A DNA stretch of 64,000 nucleotides. Source: Marinilactibacillus kalidii (GTDB lineage Bacteria > Bacillota > Bacilli > Lactobacillales > Carnobacteriaceae_A). The translations under genes and the position numbers were made by a program. The stretch spans positions 43,301 through 107,300 of the forward strand of contig NZ_JAGFVM010000037.1 in assembly GCF_017599325.1 (NCBI RefSeq), written 5' to 3'. Below are positions 35,910-45,318 of the stretch, in pieces (positions within the stretch are counted from its first letter, which is position 1; each line of letters opens with the position of its first letter). A model generated the notes under the pieces. It saw nothing but the letters and a program-made list of their open reading frames with translations. It searched no databases and was not told the origin of the DNA.

Positions 35910-37191
35910 ATGAATCAAATCGTTTTCGTTTAGATGAAGCTGGGATATTGAGCTGTTTACGATATTTTGTGACGGCTCTTCTAGAGATGTGGATGTTATC
36001 TTGAGCCAGTAAATCAACGATCTTTTGATCAGATAGTGGTTTTGCTTTGTTTTCTTGATCAACAAGTTTTTTTAGTTTTTGTTGTACAGAATGTGTAGAT
36101 AAAGTCTCTTCGTTCTCATTCGATAAACTTCTAGACAAGAAGAATTTGAATTCATATGTTCCAGTAGCTGTCTGAATAAATTTCCCATTAACAGTACGAC
36201 TGATCGTCGATTCATGAAGATCAAGGTTCTCAGCTAACTCCTTTAACTGCAATGGTTTTAGTGGGCGTGTCTGATCAAAGAAAAAATCTTTTTGCTTGTT
36301 TACAATGGCTGTGCCGACACGGAGAATCGTTTGATTGCGCTGCTGAAGGCTAGTTTGAAGGGCATCATATTCTTGCTTTTTTTCTTTAACATATGCAGTG
36401 ACTTCCTCATCTTTGGTCTGAGATAGCTCCGTAACATACGCTTGATCAAATGATAAGAGAGGTGTATTTAGTTTAGCTTCTTGAACGATCAACTGCTCAT
36501 TTTCAATTTGAACGATCAAATCTGGGCGAATCGTCATGTCCAGACTAGTCTGGAATCTCTCTCCGGGAGCAGGATCCAAGCGCTTAATATAATCGAACAC
36601 AGTCTGAACGTCTTGCAACGATATTCTATACTGCTCAGCAATTGATTGCCATTTTCGGTCTACTAATGCTTCAAAGGATTCTTCCAAAATGATATAAGCG
36701 GTCTCGGGGGCATTTTCGTCTCGTTCTGTCTGTAACATCAGTGACTCTTGAAGTGATCTTGCTGCAATACCAGCCGGTTCAAGTTGTTGAAGCAAGACAA
36801 GTGCGTCAAGTAATAAAGTCTCATCAACTTTTGTTTCGGCAATGGCGCCTTCGAGCGATTGCTTTACATAACCTTTTTGATCAAGCTGATTGATCCACCA
36901 AAAAATCATTTCTCGAATCAAAGTATCTCTATAGGTCAGTAAAACTTGTTCAATTAAATAATCTCTTAAAGAGGTTTTGTTATCTGGAATCCAACTCATA
37001 TCTTGTTCACCAGATATAGAATGTGATGAAGTATAGGGTATGTTAACTTCTATAAAAGGATTTTCTAATGCTGTTTTATTCAAAAAAGAAAGTAAGTCCT
37101 CCTGATTAAAACTGAGCATTTGTATTCTTTGTAGTAGAACTGGACTGAGTTGCTGTCGTTGAGAAAGATTCAGATGTTGATTCAAGTCCAT
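35908..37191 (-). CDS. rpoN: RNA polymerase sigma-54 factor
   Basis: 427 residues from ATG 37191, 8 bases after GGAG; a GTG at 37200 overlaps the ribosome site. Region I is the Gln/Leu-rich N-terminus (LNQHLNLSQRQQLSPVLLQRIQML). The C-terminal RpoN box reads SRRAVTKYRKQL (family ARRTVAKYRE) and contacts the -24 element. An HTH precedes it (LKELAENLDLHESTISRTVNGKFI). It is convergent with the sigma-54-dependent mannose PTS operon, so activator, promoter, target and sigma factor lie within 8 kb. Confidence 0.95.
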   Translation of the reverse strand: MDLNQHLNLSQRQQLSPVLLQRIQMLSFNQEDLLSFLNKTALENPFIEVNIPYTSSHSISGEQDMSWIPDNKTSLRDYLIEQVLLTYRDTLIREMIFWWINQLDQKGYVKQSLEGAIAETKVDETLLLDALVLLQQLEPAGIAARSLQESLMLQTERDENAPETAYIILEESFEALVDRKWQSIAEQYRISLQDVQTVFDYIKRLDPAPGERFQTSLDMTIRPDLIVQIENEQLIVQEAKLNTPLLSFDQAYVTELSQTKDEEVTAYVKEKKQEYDALQTSLQQRNQTILRVGTAIVNKQKDFFFDQTRPLKPLQLKELAENLDLHESTISRTVNGKFIQTATGTYEFKFFLSRSLSNENEETLSTHSVQQKLKKLVDQENKAKPLSDQKIVDLLAQDNIHISRRAVTKYRKQLNIPASSKRKRFDS

Positions 37192-37301
37192 TTTGCTCAC
37201 TCCTTTTTAGGTGTCTGTTCACGATCTTATTTTTAATACGTCACTCTAGTTTACCACAAAAGAGCGAATAGAAAACAAAGACTCTTAGAAACGAGTACAG
37301 C

Positions 37302-37338
37302 AAAAATGCACTGTTTCTAAATAGAAACAGTGCATTTA
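37302..37338 (-). terminator. terminator of the MurP-type gene
   Basis: AAATGCACTGTTTCTA pairs with TAGAAACAGTGCATTT around AA; an A-run on the plus strand gives the minus-strand T-run. Confidence 0.85.
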
Positions 37339-37347
37339 CAAAATTGA

Positions 37348-38811
37348 TTATAGCGAAACGACAGATGGTTCCATAGCTTCTTTTGGAACGCCAAAGAAGT
37401 AGGTAGCAATGAAGCCGCCAGTATAAGCTGCTAGTAGACCGAGTACATAAACCCACCATAAGTTATTGACGATCAACGGAATTAGGGCAACACCACTAGG
37501 TCCAATCGCACTGGCTCCAACACCGCCAAATAAACCAATGACAGCACCACCGATTCCGCCACCAATACAAGCAGTGATAAAGGGTTTACCAAGTGGTAAG
37601 GTTACGGCATAAATCAACGGTTCACCAATACCAAGAATACCAACCGGTAAAGCGCCTTTAATCATGGTAACAAGCTGTTTGTTTTTACGTGCTCTGACAA
37701 GTAAAGCAAGTGCTGCACCTACTTGCCCAGCACCCGCCATCGCAAGAATAGGTAGTAATTGAGTCGAACCTGTTTGTTCGATCATTGTTACATGAATAGG
37801 CGTAAGGACTTGATGTAGTCCAAACATAACCATTGGTAAAAAGAGAGACCCAAGAACAAATCCTGCAAAAGCACCTCCGACACCTAATATCCAATTGATC
37901 ATACCAACAAGATTAATAGAAACAAATCCAGCCAATGGCATGATTAAGAAAATAGTCGCCAACCCAATGATCAATAAGGAAATGGTTGGTGTTACGATAA
38001 TATCGATCGAATTTGGGATGACTTTACGTAGTTGTCTTTCGAGCAAGGACATTAGCCAAACTGCCAAAATAACACCGATAATCCCACCCTGATTGGCTAT
38101 TAGCGGTTCACCGGTAAAGATATTTGGTAATGGAAGCTCAGGGGTTACGCCAGTTAAATAAACAACTCCACCAATGATACCGCCTAATCCTTCTGTACCT
38201 TTAAATACTTTAGCTGCATTGATTCCGACATAAATATTTAAATAAGCAAAAAGTCCTCTTTGGATAATTCCAGCCACTAAAACAAGGTATTCCCAATGAT
38301 TGCCTGAAATGGTTTCTGCTTCTAACATATTTGAAAAGACCGATGCAATACCGCCGATAATCCCTGCACCCACAAAAGCAGGAATTAGTGGAATGAAAAT
38401 ACTCGCAATGGTTCGTAATATTTTTTTGAAGAGAGATTGAGGATTGTGTTTTCCTTTTTGAGCCGCTTTATTTTCGGCAGCTAATTGATCCAAATTCTGT
38501 GTATCTTTTGAAAATAAAGCTTGATCTTCAGAGGGAGTAGATTCTTCACCTACAGATAGATTAGCCATTTCACCCATTTCGTTAGCGACCTTTGCTGCAA
38601 GACCAGGTCCAAGTATGATCTGATAAGTATCCTCTTCCACTGTTCCGAGAACACCATTTATTTGTTTGACTTTCTCATCATCGACTTTAGCATAGTCTTT
38701 GATGTCGATACGGACACGTGTCATACAGTTGATCAGTGTATTGACGTTTTGCATGCCACCAATTTGCTCGTATATTTCAGTAGCGATTTTCTTCTCATCG
38801 TGTTTTGCCAT
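37348..38811 (-). CDS. murP: PTS EIIBC of the N-acetylmuramic acid (MurP) type
   Basis: 487 residues. IIB (1-90) has the phosphorylatable Cys29 in LINCMTRVRID; a charged linker (about 91-130) leads to IIC with about ten membrane segments. IIC phrases such as IFTGEPL...NQGGIIGVI, NSIDIIVTPTISLL, AMAGAGQVGAALALLVRA and ALPVGILGIGEPLIY agree with MurP proteins of staphylococci as I remember them. It has no IIA domain, so it would borrow one. No MurQ etherase or MurR regulator is adjacent, so the substrate stays an inference. Confidence 0.78.
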   Translation of the reverse strand: MAKHDEKKIATEIYEQIGGMQNVNTLINCMTRVRIDIKDYAKVDDEKVKQINGVLGTVEEDTYQIILGPGLAAKVANEMGEMANLSVGEESTPSEDQALFSKDTQNLDQLAAENKAAQKGKHNPQSLFKKILRTIASIFIPLIPAFVGAGIIGGIASVFSNMLEAETISGNHWEYLVLVAGIIQRGLFAYLNIYVGINAAKVFKGTEGLGGIIGGVVYLTGVTPELPLPNIFTGEPLIANQGGIIGVILAVWLMSLLERQLRKVIPNSIDIIVTPTISLLIIGLATIFLIMPLAGFVSINLVGMINWILGVGGAFAGFVLGSLFLPMVMFGLHQVLTPIHVTMIEQTGSTQLLPILAMAGAGQVGAALALLVRARKNKQLVTMIKGALPVGILGIGEPLIYAVTLPLGKPFITACIGGGIGGAVIGLFGGVGASAIGPSGVALIPLIVNNLWWVYVLGLLAAYTGGFIATYFFGVPKEAMEPSVVSL

Positions 38812-38885
38812 GTGTATCTCCTCCTTATGTTAATTGTATGTATTACCTCTACAATACAATCGTATCAGATTTGACAATAAAATCA

Positions 38886-38931
38886 ATGAAAATTATTTCA
38901 TTTTTATATATGTTTAATGAAATAAAATTTC
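38886..38931. promoter_or_regulatory. paired operator-like palindromes upstream of murP
   Basis: ATGAAA-ATTA-TTTCAT (38886-38901) and GAAAT-AAA-ATTTC (38919-38931). TGAAA/TTTCA arms are the kind of site bound by RpiR-family sugar-phosphate regulators; the regulator itself is not in the window. No other feature is seen in 38812-38996. Confidence 0.4.
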
Positions 38932-39019
38932 GAAACGATATAAGCTTTTAACGATACTTTCTAAAGTGAAGTAGGGGTTGAAGGTTAGAATCTTCAGTGT
39001 GAAACGAATAGGACTATGC

Positions 39020-39025
39020 TATACT
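39020..39025 (+). promoter_or_regulatory. -10 element of the oligoendopeptidase gene
   Basis: TATACT 37 bases before the start codon; the -35 (TGTGAA, 38998-39003) is weak at 16-base spacing. Confidence 0.4.
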
Positions 39026-39061
39026 ATCTTTAATAAAAAAGGATTGTTGGGGGAGAAAACT

Positions 39062-40759
39062 TTGAAGTTTAATGAATATCAATATGAGCGTCCAAATTTT
39101 GAATCTTATAAAATGAATGCTCAGAAAATTATTCGTACTATTCAAGAAGCTGAGACCGTAGAGCAGGTAATTGAAGCAATAGAGAAAATGTCAGCACAGA
39201 TGTCTTCAATCGAAACAATGATGAATATTGCATCCATTCGCTATTCTATTAACACAAAAGATGACTATTATGAAAAAGAAGACAAGTACTGGAATGAGCA
39301 GTCACCGCTTTTCCAAGAAATAGATACAGCATTTTATAAAGCTGTCATTGATTCTTCTTATTATGAAGCAATCAAAGAACATTTTCCTAAGACATTTATT
39401 CAAAATATGCAGTTTGAATTGGACGCTTTTGATTCATCTGTGATTGCCTTGCTGCAAAAAGAAAATCAGTTGAGTAGTGATTATCAAAAACTGATTGCTT
39501 CAGCAGATATTGCCTATGATGGTAAGCAACTGAATCTCTCTCAATTTGGACCGTATCTCCAAGATACAAATCGCTCGACTCGTAAAACGGCTTCTGATGC
39601 ACAGTGGGGATTTTTCGAAGAAAACGAAAAAACCTTTGATGACATTTACGATCAGCTTGTCAAAGTAAGAGATCAAATCGCGAAAAAATTAGGGTTTAAA
39701 GACTTTGTCGCTTTATCCTACGTTAGAATGAAACGATACGATTACGATCGTGAAATGGTAGAAGTTTACCGTAAACAAGTGCTTGATTATGTTGTACCAG
39801 TAACGACTAAGTTATCTGAACGACAAGCAGACCGCATCGGTATCGCGGAAATGAAACATTATGATACACCGCTTCAATTTTTAAGTGGAAATCCTGTTCC
39901 ACAAGGGGATCCGGAATATATTATTGAACAGGGTAAGAAAATGTATCATGAATTATCAGAGGAAACAGGGGCTTTTATTAACTTTATGTTTGATAAAGAA
40001 CTAGTCGATTTGCTATCAAAAGAAGGTAAAGCAGGCGGAGGCTACTGTACGTATATTCCGGATTATGCCTCACCATTTATCTTTGCTAACTTTAACGGTA
40101 CTTCTGCCGATATTGATGTATTGACACACGAAGCAGGGCATGCGTTACAGGTTTTTGAATCACGTTGGATTAAACAACCTGAAATTGTTTTTCCTACCTA
40201 TGAAAGTTGCGAAATTCATTCAATGAGTATGGAATTCTTTACTTACCCATGGATGGAACTGTTCTTTAAAGAGCAAACTGAAAAATACAAATTTGATCAT
40301 TTAAGTAGTGCGCTTCGTTTCTTACCTTATGGTGTCCTCGTGGATCACTTCCAACATGAAGTATATGAGAATCCTGAATTCACGATTGAAGAAAGAAAAG
40401 CAGTTTGGCGAAAACTTGAAAAAATGTATTTACCTGAACGTGATTTTTCAGAGAGTGACTTCTTGGATAAGGGAACTTTCTGGTACCGTCAAGGTCATAT
40501 TTTTGAATCGCCTTTCTACTATATCGATTACACGTTAGCACAAATTTGTGCATTACAGTTCTGGAAACGAGCATTGATCGATCAAGATGATACCGCTTGG
40601 GATGACTATATGGCAATTTGTAAAGTAGGGGGAACGCAAAGCTTTTTAGAAATCGTCAACACAGCAAATTTGCGTTCACCATTTGAAGAAGGCTCTTTGA
40701 GTGACGTGATTCAAGCGATTGAAGTAGTATTAGATCAAGTAGACGATAAAGCACTTTAG
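39062..40759 (+). CDS. M3-family oligoendopeptidase
   Basis: 565 residues. The start is TTG 39062, 6 bases after GGGGGAG; the frame runs 28 codons further up through the promoter, which cannot be coding. The zinc site HEAGH is at 356-360 in DVLTHEAGHALQVF, with the third ligand Glu in YESCEIHSMSMEFF about 25 residues on. This cytosolic PepF/Pz-peptidase-like enzyme cuts short peptides. A single-gene unit closed by the hairpin at 40773-40821. Confidence 0.93.
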   Translation: MKFNEYQYERPNFESYKMNAQKIIRTIQEAETVEQVIEAIEKMSAQMSSIETMMNIASIRYSINTKDDYYEKEDKYWNEQSPLFQEIDTAFYKAVIDSSYYEAIKEHFPKTFIQNMQFELDAFDSSVIALLQKENQLSSDYQKLIASADIAYDGKQLNLSQFGPYLQDTNRSTRKTASDAQWGFFEENEKTFDDIYDQLVKVRDQIAKKLGFKDFVALSYVRMKRYDYDREMVEVYRKQVLDYVVPVTTKLSERQADRIGIAEMKHYDTPLQFLSGNPVPQGDPEYIIEQGKKMYHELSEETGAFINFMFDKELVDLLSKEGKAGGGYCTYIPDYASPFIFANFNGTSADIDVLTHEAGHALQVFESRWIKQPEIVFPTYESCEIHSMSMEFFTYPWMELFFKEQTEKYKFDHLSSALRFLPYGVLVDHFQHEVYENPEFTIEERKAVWRKLEKMYLPERDFSESDFLDKGTFWYRQGHIFESPFYYIDYTLAQICALQFWKRALIDQDDTAWDDYMAICKVGGTQSFLEIVNTANLRSPFEEGSLSDVIQAIEVVLDQVDDKAL

Positions 40760-40772
40760 TATAAGTAAACAT

Positions 40773-40821
40773 AAAAAGCGTAGAACGTTTTCCAAAAAAG
40801 GGAAATCGTTCTACGCTTTTC
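40773..40821. terminator. bidirectional terminator
   Basis: AAAAGCGTAGAACG pairs with CGTTCTACGCTTTT, extended by TTTTCC/GGGAAA. Confidence 0.9.
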
Positions 40822-41865
40822 TTACTTTTCTAAATCCGAATCGATATGAGATAAGGTTTCCTCAAGAGTAGTTGTTTTATTCAACTTTTGATCCAGTTCA
40901 GTATGAAGTGCTGCTAACTCTTCTTCTAAATCATCGATTGAGCGATAAGCTTCGGATAATTTAGATTCGACACTTGCAGTGTCAATGGATTCATTCGTAG
41001 CTTCTGAGCTTATACCATGTAACATCCAAGGTGAGGATAGTTCAAATGGATGTGTTGCCGGCAGAAAAGCTGCTTCCTCATTGGTAAAATCCATCCATAT
41101 AACGGTATCAGGTAGTGTCTCCTTGACCGCTTCAAAAAAAGAGTCAATCGTCTTCCATAAATTAGGCTGTTCAATAAAGTCACGCCATGGATAGATCACG
41201 TGTAAATAATGGTCGCCTTTATCTTCTTCGGTTAAGATAACAAAGCGTGTTTGGTCTTTGTTTTCATAAAACGACCATTTTGTTAATAAAGCATCAGTAA
41301 ACAGATTTTCTGATATTGGGAAAGGATAGTATGCTTCAAAAGGGAAGACTTTCTTTGGAAATGTTTCGTTTAGGTACGTCCGTTTTAACCATTCTCGTTT
41401 ACGGCCCAGGTCGCTTAAGAGATACCACTCTTCAGCTTCTTCTGATAGAAAAGAGGAGAGATCTACCGCTTTTGCACCATAGAGTGTCACCACATGAGGA
41501 AGCCCAATTTTGCTGAGTACCTTTTGTGCAGGTTTGTTATGTTTTTCAGTATTAGCACCGACAAATTCTACATTTGGAACCTGTAAAGCTTGTTGCTTGG
41601 TGTAATCAAGAATAGTGGTCGCATGATTTTGTCCACGGTAGCGTTTATCGCTTCTTAAACGCCCTAGCATGACAAAGTGATGAGAAAATACGCTGTAACC
41701 GGCGGTGCTGACTAATTGTCCGTCAACAAATAATCCATACAACCTATTTTCACCATCAGTTAAACTAGGAAATATTGGAAGCATATAATCTTCTTCAAGT
41801 CCTGTTTGCATCGACTTGTACTGAGCCAAGTCCGATTTATTTAATTGTCTAATCTCTTTATTCAC
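40822..41865 (-). CDS. GNAT N-acetyltransferase with C-terminal coiled coil
   Basis: 347 residues. Residues 1-135 are a GNAT domain: GRLRSDKRYRGQNHATTIL is the acetyl-CoA motif A (R-G-Q-x-x-A variant), and NTEKHNKPAQKVLSKIGLP is the following helix and strand. The middle part (about 136-285) has no motif I know; the last 60 residues (SIDDLEEELAALHTELDQKL...) are a coiled coil. It lies 3 bases after the stop of another GNAT gene, so the two are co-transcribed and may form a complex. The substrate is unknown. Confidence 0.75.
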   Translation of the reverse strand: MNKEIRQLNKSDLAQYKSMQTGLEEDYMLPIFPSLTDGENRLYGLFVDGQLVSTAGYSVFSHHFVMLGRLRSDKRYRGQNHATTILDYTKQQALQVPNVEFVGANTEKHNKPAQKVLSKIGLPHVVTLYGAKAVDLSSFLSEEAEEWYLLSDLGRKREWLKRTYLNETFPKKVFPFEAYYPFPISENLFTDALLTKWSFYENKDQTRFVILTEEDKGDHYLHVIYPWRDFIEQPNLWKTIDSFFEAVKETLPDTVIWMDFTNEEAAFLPATHPFELSSPWMLHGISSEATNESIDTASVESKLSEAYRSIDDLEEELAALHTELDQKLNKTTTLEETLSHIDSDLEK

Positions 41866-41868
41866 CAG

Positions 41869-42639
41869 CTATGCCTCCTGATTGTCCAAACGTTTTTGCG
41901 CGGCAAGCTGATATCCAGATTGTTGATATCCTTGCTTTAAATACATATTTTTAGGTGTGTCATCACCGTCAGCCACAAGAATGACGTGCTTTTCCTGTTG
42001 GATCGCTAATTGCATGACTGCTGATTGAAGTTTCGTAGCGACGCCTTGATGTCTAAAGGACTCTTTAACGAATAAATCATCAATTTCTATATGTTTAGAA
42101 CCGACAATGGCAATCAAAGAACCCGCAGGTACGCCATCGATATAAGCAAGTAGTAGATGGCTATTTTGATCATCCAGCACCATATCAAATAATTGCTGCT
42201 TCGTTTCTGCGAATGCTGTGCCATAGTTCAAGTCCTGAGGATAATTTAATCGCTTGAAATCATCTAACGTTGTTTGATCGATAGTGATGACTTCTATAGA
42301 AGAGACAGGACTTCCCTTGAAATCACGTGGATCAATTTCAAGTAGCTCTAGCATTTCGATTTCATAGCCTTCTTGCTCGAAATAGCTAACGATTTCAGGT
42401 GTGAATCCTTTATCTTGTGGCCAGAAGAATTTTAGATGCTGAAGTCCTTCATCTTCGTGAAAAGTCAATTGCATTTCTTCAATGAGCTCAAATTCTGCTA
42501 GAGAAGGCTGATAAGAGAGTAAGAAGAAATTTGAGTTATACCGGCCAGGAAGTAAAGGATTGAAGTACTGTTTGAAAAATTCATTTTCATCAATTAAATG
42601 ACTATAGTGGTTAATATGGTCGAAAGTAAACAAAACCAT
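41869..42639 (-). CDS. GNAT N-acetyltransferase
   Basis: 256 residues from ATG 42639; a GTG one codon earlier and a TTG two codons later are alternatives because AAAGGG lies very close. The GNAT domain is in the C-terminal half (about 135-256): IEIDDLFVKESFRHQGVATKLQSAVM is motif A, and DDTPKNMYLKQGYQQSGYQL the final strand. The N-terminal half may be a degenerate second GNAT fold. First gene of a two-GNAT operon; the substrate is unknown. Confidence 0.78.
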   Translation of the reverse strand: MVLFTFDHINHYSHLIDENEFFKQYFNPLLPGRYNSNFFLLSYQPSLAEFELIEEMQLTFHEDEGLQHLKFFWPQDKGFTPEIVSYFEQEGYEIEMLELLEIDPRDFKGSPVSSIEVITIDQTTLDDFKRLNYPQDLNYGTAFAETKQQLFDMVLDDQNSHLLLAYIDGVPAGSLIAIVGSKHIEIDDLFVKESFRHQGVATKLQSAVMQLAIQQEKHVILVADGDDTPKNMYLKQGYQQSGYQLAAQKRLDNQEA

Positions 42640-42870
42640 CACCCTTTCTTGAATAAAGTAGACGTTTATCCTTTGTTTAACGTTATCAGCCGACTAAATA
42701 AGGATAGAACAAGTTACAGTATACGTGAATTCTATCTTTTCATAAAGAGATTAAGTAAAAGTTGTATATTCATGAACTTATATGCTTAAATAACCATTTA
42801 TATAACGTATGTAATCTAATTACATTCTTATTCAATCGAATATTTGGGTCGGTTTATAGCTGATAAGCGA

Positions 42871-42953
42871 GCTTTTCATAAGATGTATTAAACAAATGAT
42901 GGTTATGCTATTGAAATAAATGATGGAAAACTTTCATGACAGTTATGAAAAGC
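42871..42953. repeat. 11-bp inverted repeat 61 bases apart upstream of the ABC importer
   Basis: GCTTTTCATAA (42871-42881) and TTATGAAAAGC (42943-42953) are perfect inverted copies. They lie in the 490-base gap before the sugar ABC genes, which shows no other gene. They may be paired operators or a large hairpin. Confidence 0.45.
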
Positions 42954-43136
42954 CTTTATTCTATAAGCATTTTCAAATATTTTGGTTGTTATGTCGGACT
43001 TACCGAGTCTATCTAGTACTACTTTTACAGTTCATTATGTTAGAATTAAAAAAGAAAAAATGATTATCAGATTAAATATACATAATTGCATATTTATGAT
43101 AATATTTTACAAATTTATTCTAAGGAGTGAAATAGA

Positions 43137-44447
43137 ATGAAAATAAGATCATCAATCTTGTGGCTTTCGTTACTAACAGTCCCTACATTATTAGCGGGAT
43201 GTGGAACAGGTGGATCAGAATCAAGCTCAGCACCTACTGATTCAGATAGTGGAGTTGAAGGTGGCGTAGTTACCATTGATTTTTTTAATCAAAAACCAGA
43301 AATAACTGCACAACTTGAAGAACTAGCAGCGATGTATGAAGAACAATCTGATGGGAATACAGAAGTAACCATCACAACTGTCGGTAGTGGAGAAGGATCA
43401 GCTGCTTTACAAGCACGCTTTTCTTCTGGGGAAGAACCAGCGATGATGATGTTGGGGGGGCTACCAGAGGTTGAACGTTATAGCGATTCACTACTCGATG
43501 TAACAGACCTTGAGGTTTCCGACACGATTATTGACGGTATGTTAGAAGGGGGGACGATTGATGATGTTCCACTAGGTGTTCCTTTAAATATTGAAGGTTT
43601 TGGATGGATGTATAATCGTGAGATTTTTGAAGAAGCGGGTATTGACCCAGAAGCGATTAAATCCTACGACGATTTTGCTGAAGCAGTAGATACTTTAGAA
43701 AGTCAAAAAGAAGCTTTAGGATTAGAAGCTGTATTTGGATTTAGTGGTGGGGAAAATTATATTGTCAATCAGTTCTCAGCCAATTTCACGAGTCCAGAAT
43801 TTAATGACAGTATCATCGAATCTTATGAAGCGACTGAATTGGATTGGACCTACGGCGATCAAATGAAAAAATATACCGATCTTTTCAATGAACATAATGT
43901 TCAACCAATTTTAACGGTAGACTATAGTCGTTCGGTTGAAGAAATGTTTGTTAATGATAAAGTAGCTATGGTGCATCAAGGGATTTGGATCGTACCGACA
44001 TTGAATGATATTGATCCAGCATTTGCAAAAGAGAAACTTGGATTGCTTCCAGTTTATGGAGAAAATGATACAGAAGGTAAAATTATTGCTGGTGCACCGT
44101 TTTATGTAGGAATAAATAAAAATTTAGATGAAGCTGTTGTAGAAGAATCTAAAAACTTTTTAGATTGGATGTATTTATCCGACGAAGGTAGAGAAATGAT
44201 TGTTGGAGACTTAGCTTTCGTACCAGCTCAAGAAGGTTATGAACCAAGCGATATTAAAGATCCAGTATCCAGTGAACTTTATCAAGCACTTCTTGATGGA
44301 GAGACGGGTGCTATGACACATAAACAATACCCTGACGGATGGTTTCAGCAAGTTCTTTATCCAGAATATCAGAAATATCTGACAGGTGAACAATCATGGG
44401 AAGATTTTGAAAATAATACAGCGGAAGCTTTTAAAGAAATGCGGTGA
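43137..44447 (+). CDS. sugar ABC transporter substrate-binding lipoprotein
   Basis: 436 residues. A lipoprotein signal ends in LLAGC with Cys22 as the lipid anchor, followed by a Ser/Gly/Asp-rich linker. The mature part is a family 1 solute-binding protein: VTIDFFNQKPEITAQLEELAAMYEEQ, PLNIEGFGWMYNREIFEEAGID, and VNDKVAMVHQGIWIV. Such proteins bind oligosaccharides outside the cell; the sugar is not readable. AAGGAGTGAAATAGA precedes the ATG. First gene of a three-gene importer operon. Confidence 0.92.
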   Translation: MKIRSSILWLSLLTVPTLLAGCGTGGSESSSAPTDSDSGVEGGVVTIDFFNQKPEITAQLEELAAMYEEQSDGNTEVTITTVGSGEGSAALQARFSSGEEPAMMMLGGLPEVERYSDSLLDVTDLEVSDTIIDGMLEGGTIDDVPLGVPLNIEGFGWMYNREIFEEAGIDPEAIKSYDDFAEAVDTLESQKEALGLEAVFGFSGGENYIVNQFSANFTSPEFNDSIIESYEATELDWTYGDQMKKYTDLFNEHNVQPILTVDYSRSVEEMFVNDKVAMVHQGIWIVPTLNDIDPAFAKEKLGLLPVYGENDTEGKIIAGAPFYVGINKNLDEAVVEESKNFLDWMYLSDEGREMIVGDLAFVPAQEGYEPSDIKDPVSSELYQALLDGETGAMTHKQYPDGWFQQVLYPEYQKYLTGEQSWEDFENNTAEAFKEMR

Positions 44448-44451
44448 TTAA

Positions 44452-45318
44452 ATGCAAGGGAAGCATAATATGGCCTATTACTGGTTGTTTATTTTACCAT
44501 CAGTATTAGCAGTATCAATCATTATTTTAATTCCACTTTTACTTGGGATTGGAACATCATTAACCAATTCAGATGGGTACGAGGCTACCTTCGTTGGTCT
44601 TGGTAATTATATTGATTTATTAAAAGATAGACAATTTTTAAATAGTTTATGGTTTACACTAAGGTTCTCATTTGTTGCTGTTATCCTCGTCAATGCGATT
44701 GGACTTGGATTAGCACTTTTGGTAACACAAAAACTCGGAAAATTTAGTACACTATTCAGAACGATATTCTTTATGCCTAACTTGATAGGCGGCATTATTC
44801 TAGGTTTTATCTGGCAATTTATCTTTGTCAGAGCTTTTGAAGGAATTGCTTCAGCTACAGGATTCAGCTTTTTCAGTGCTTGGTTGTCCGATTCAACGAC
44901 GGGATTTTGGGGAATGATCATTGTGTTTTTATGGCAGATGAGTGGTTATATTATGATCATCTATATTTCGTTTCTAGCCAATATCCCTAAAGAACTCATT
45001 GAAGCTGGTTACATGGATGGCGCAAGTAACTGGAGAGCATTCTGGAGTATCAAGTTTCCGATGCTAGCACCAGCCTTTACGATCAGTTTATTTTTAACAT
45101 TAGCGAACGCTTTTAAAATATATGATGTAAACTTGGCTCTGACAAATGGCGCGCCTTATGGATCAACTGAGATGGTTGCGATGAATATTTATAACACAGC
45201 GTTTTACCAGTATCAACAAGGATACGCACAGTCTAAAGCAATCGTGTTCTTACTCCTTATAGCTGCGATCTCCTTAACTCAAATCATGATTACACGGAGA
45301 AAAGAGGTTGACCTATAA
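44452..45318 (+). CDS. sugar ABC transporter permease (UgpA/MalF type)
   Basis: 288 residues, six membrane segments. The EAA loop that contacts the ATPase is IPKELIEAGYMDGASNWRAFWSIKFPMLAPAF (about 178-210). It begins 4 bases after the binding-protein stop and its stop shares a base with the next ATG. Confidence 0.93.
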   Translation: MQGKHNMAYYWLFILPSVLAVSIIILIPLLLGIGTSLTNSDGYEATFVGLGNYIDLLKDRQFLNSLWFTLRFSFVAVILVNAIGLGLALLVTQKLGKFSTLFRTIFFMPNLIGGIILGFIWQFIFVRAFEGIASATGFSFFSAWLSDSTTGFWGMIIVFLWQMSGYIMIIYISFLANIPKELIEAGYMDGASNWRAFWSIKFPMLAPAFTISLFLTLANAFKIYDVNLALTNGAPYGSTEMVAMNIYNTAFYQYQQGYAQSKAIVFLLLIAAISLTQIMITRRKEVDL

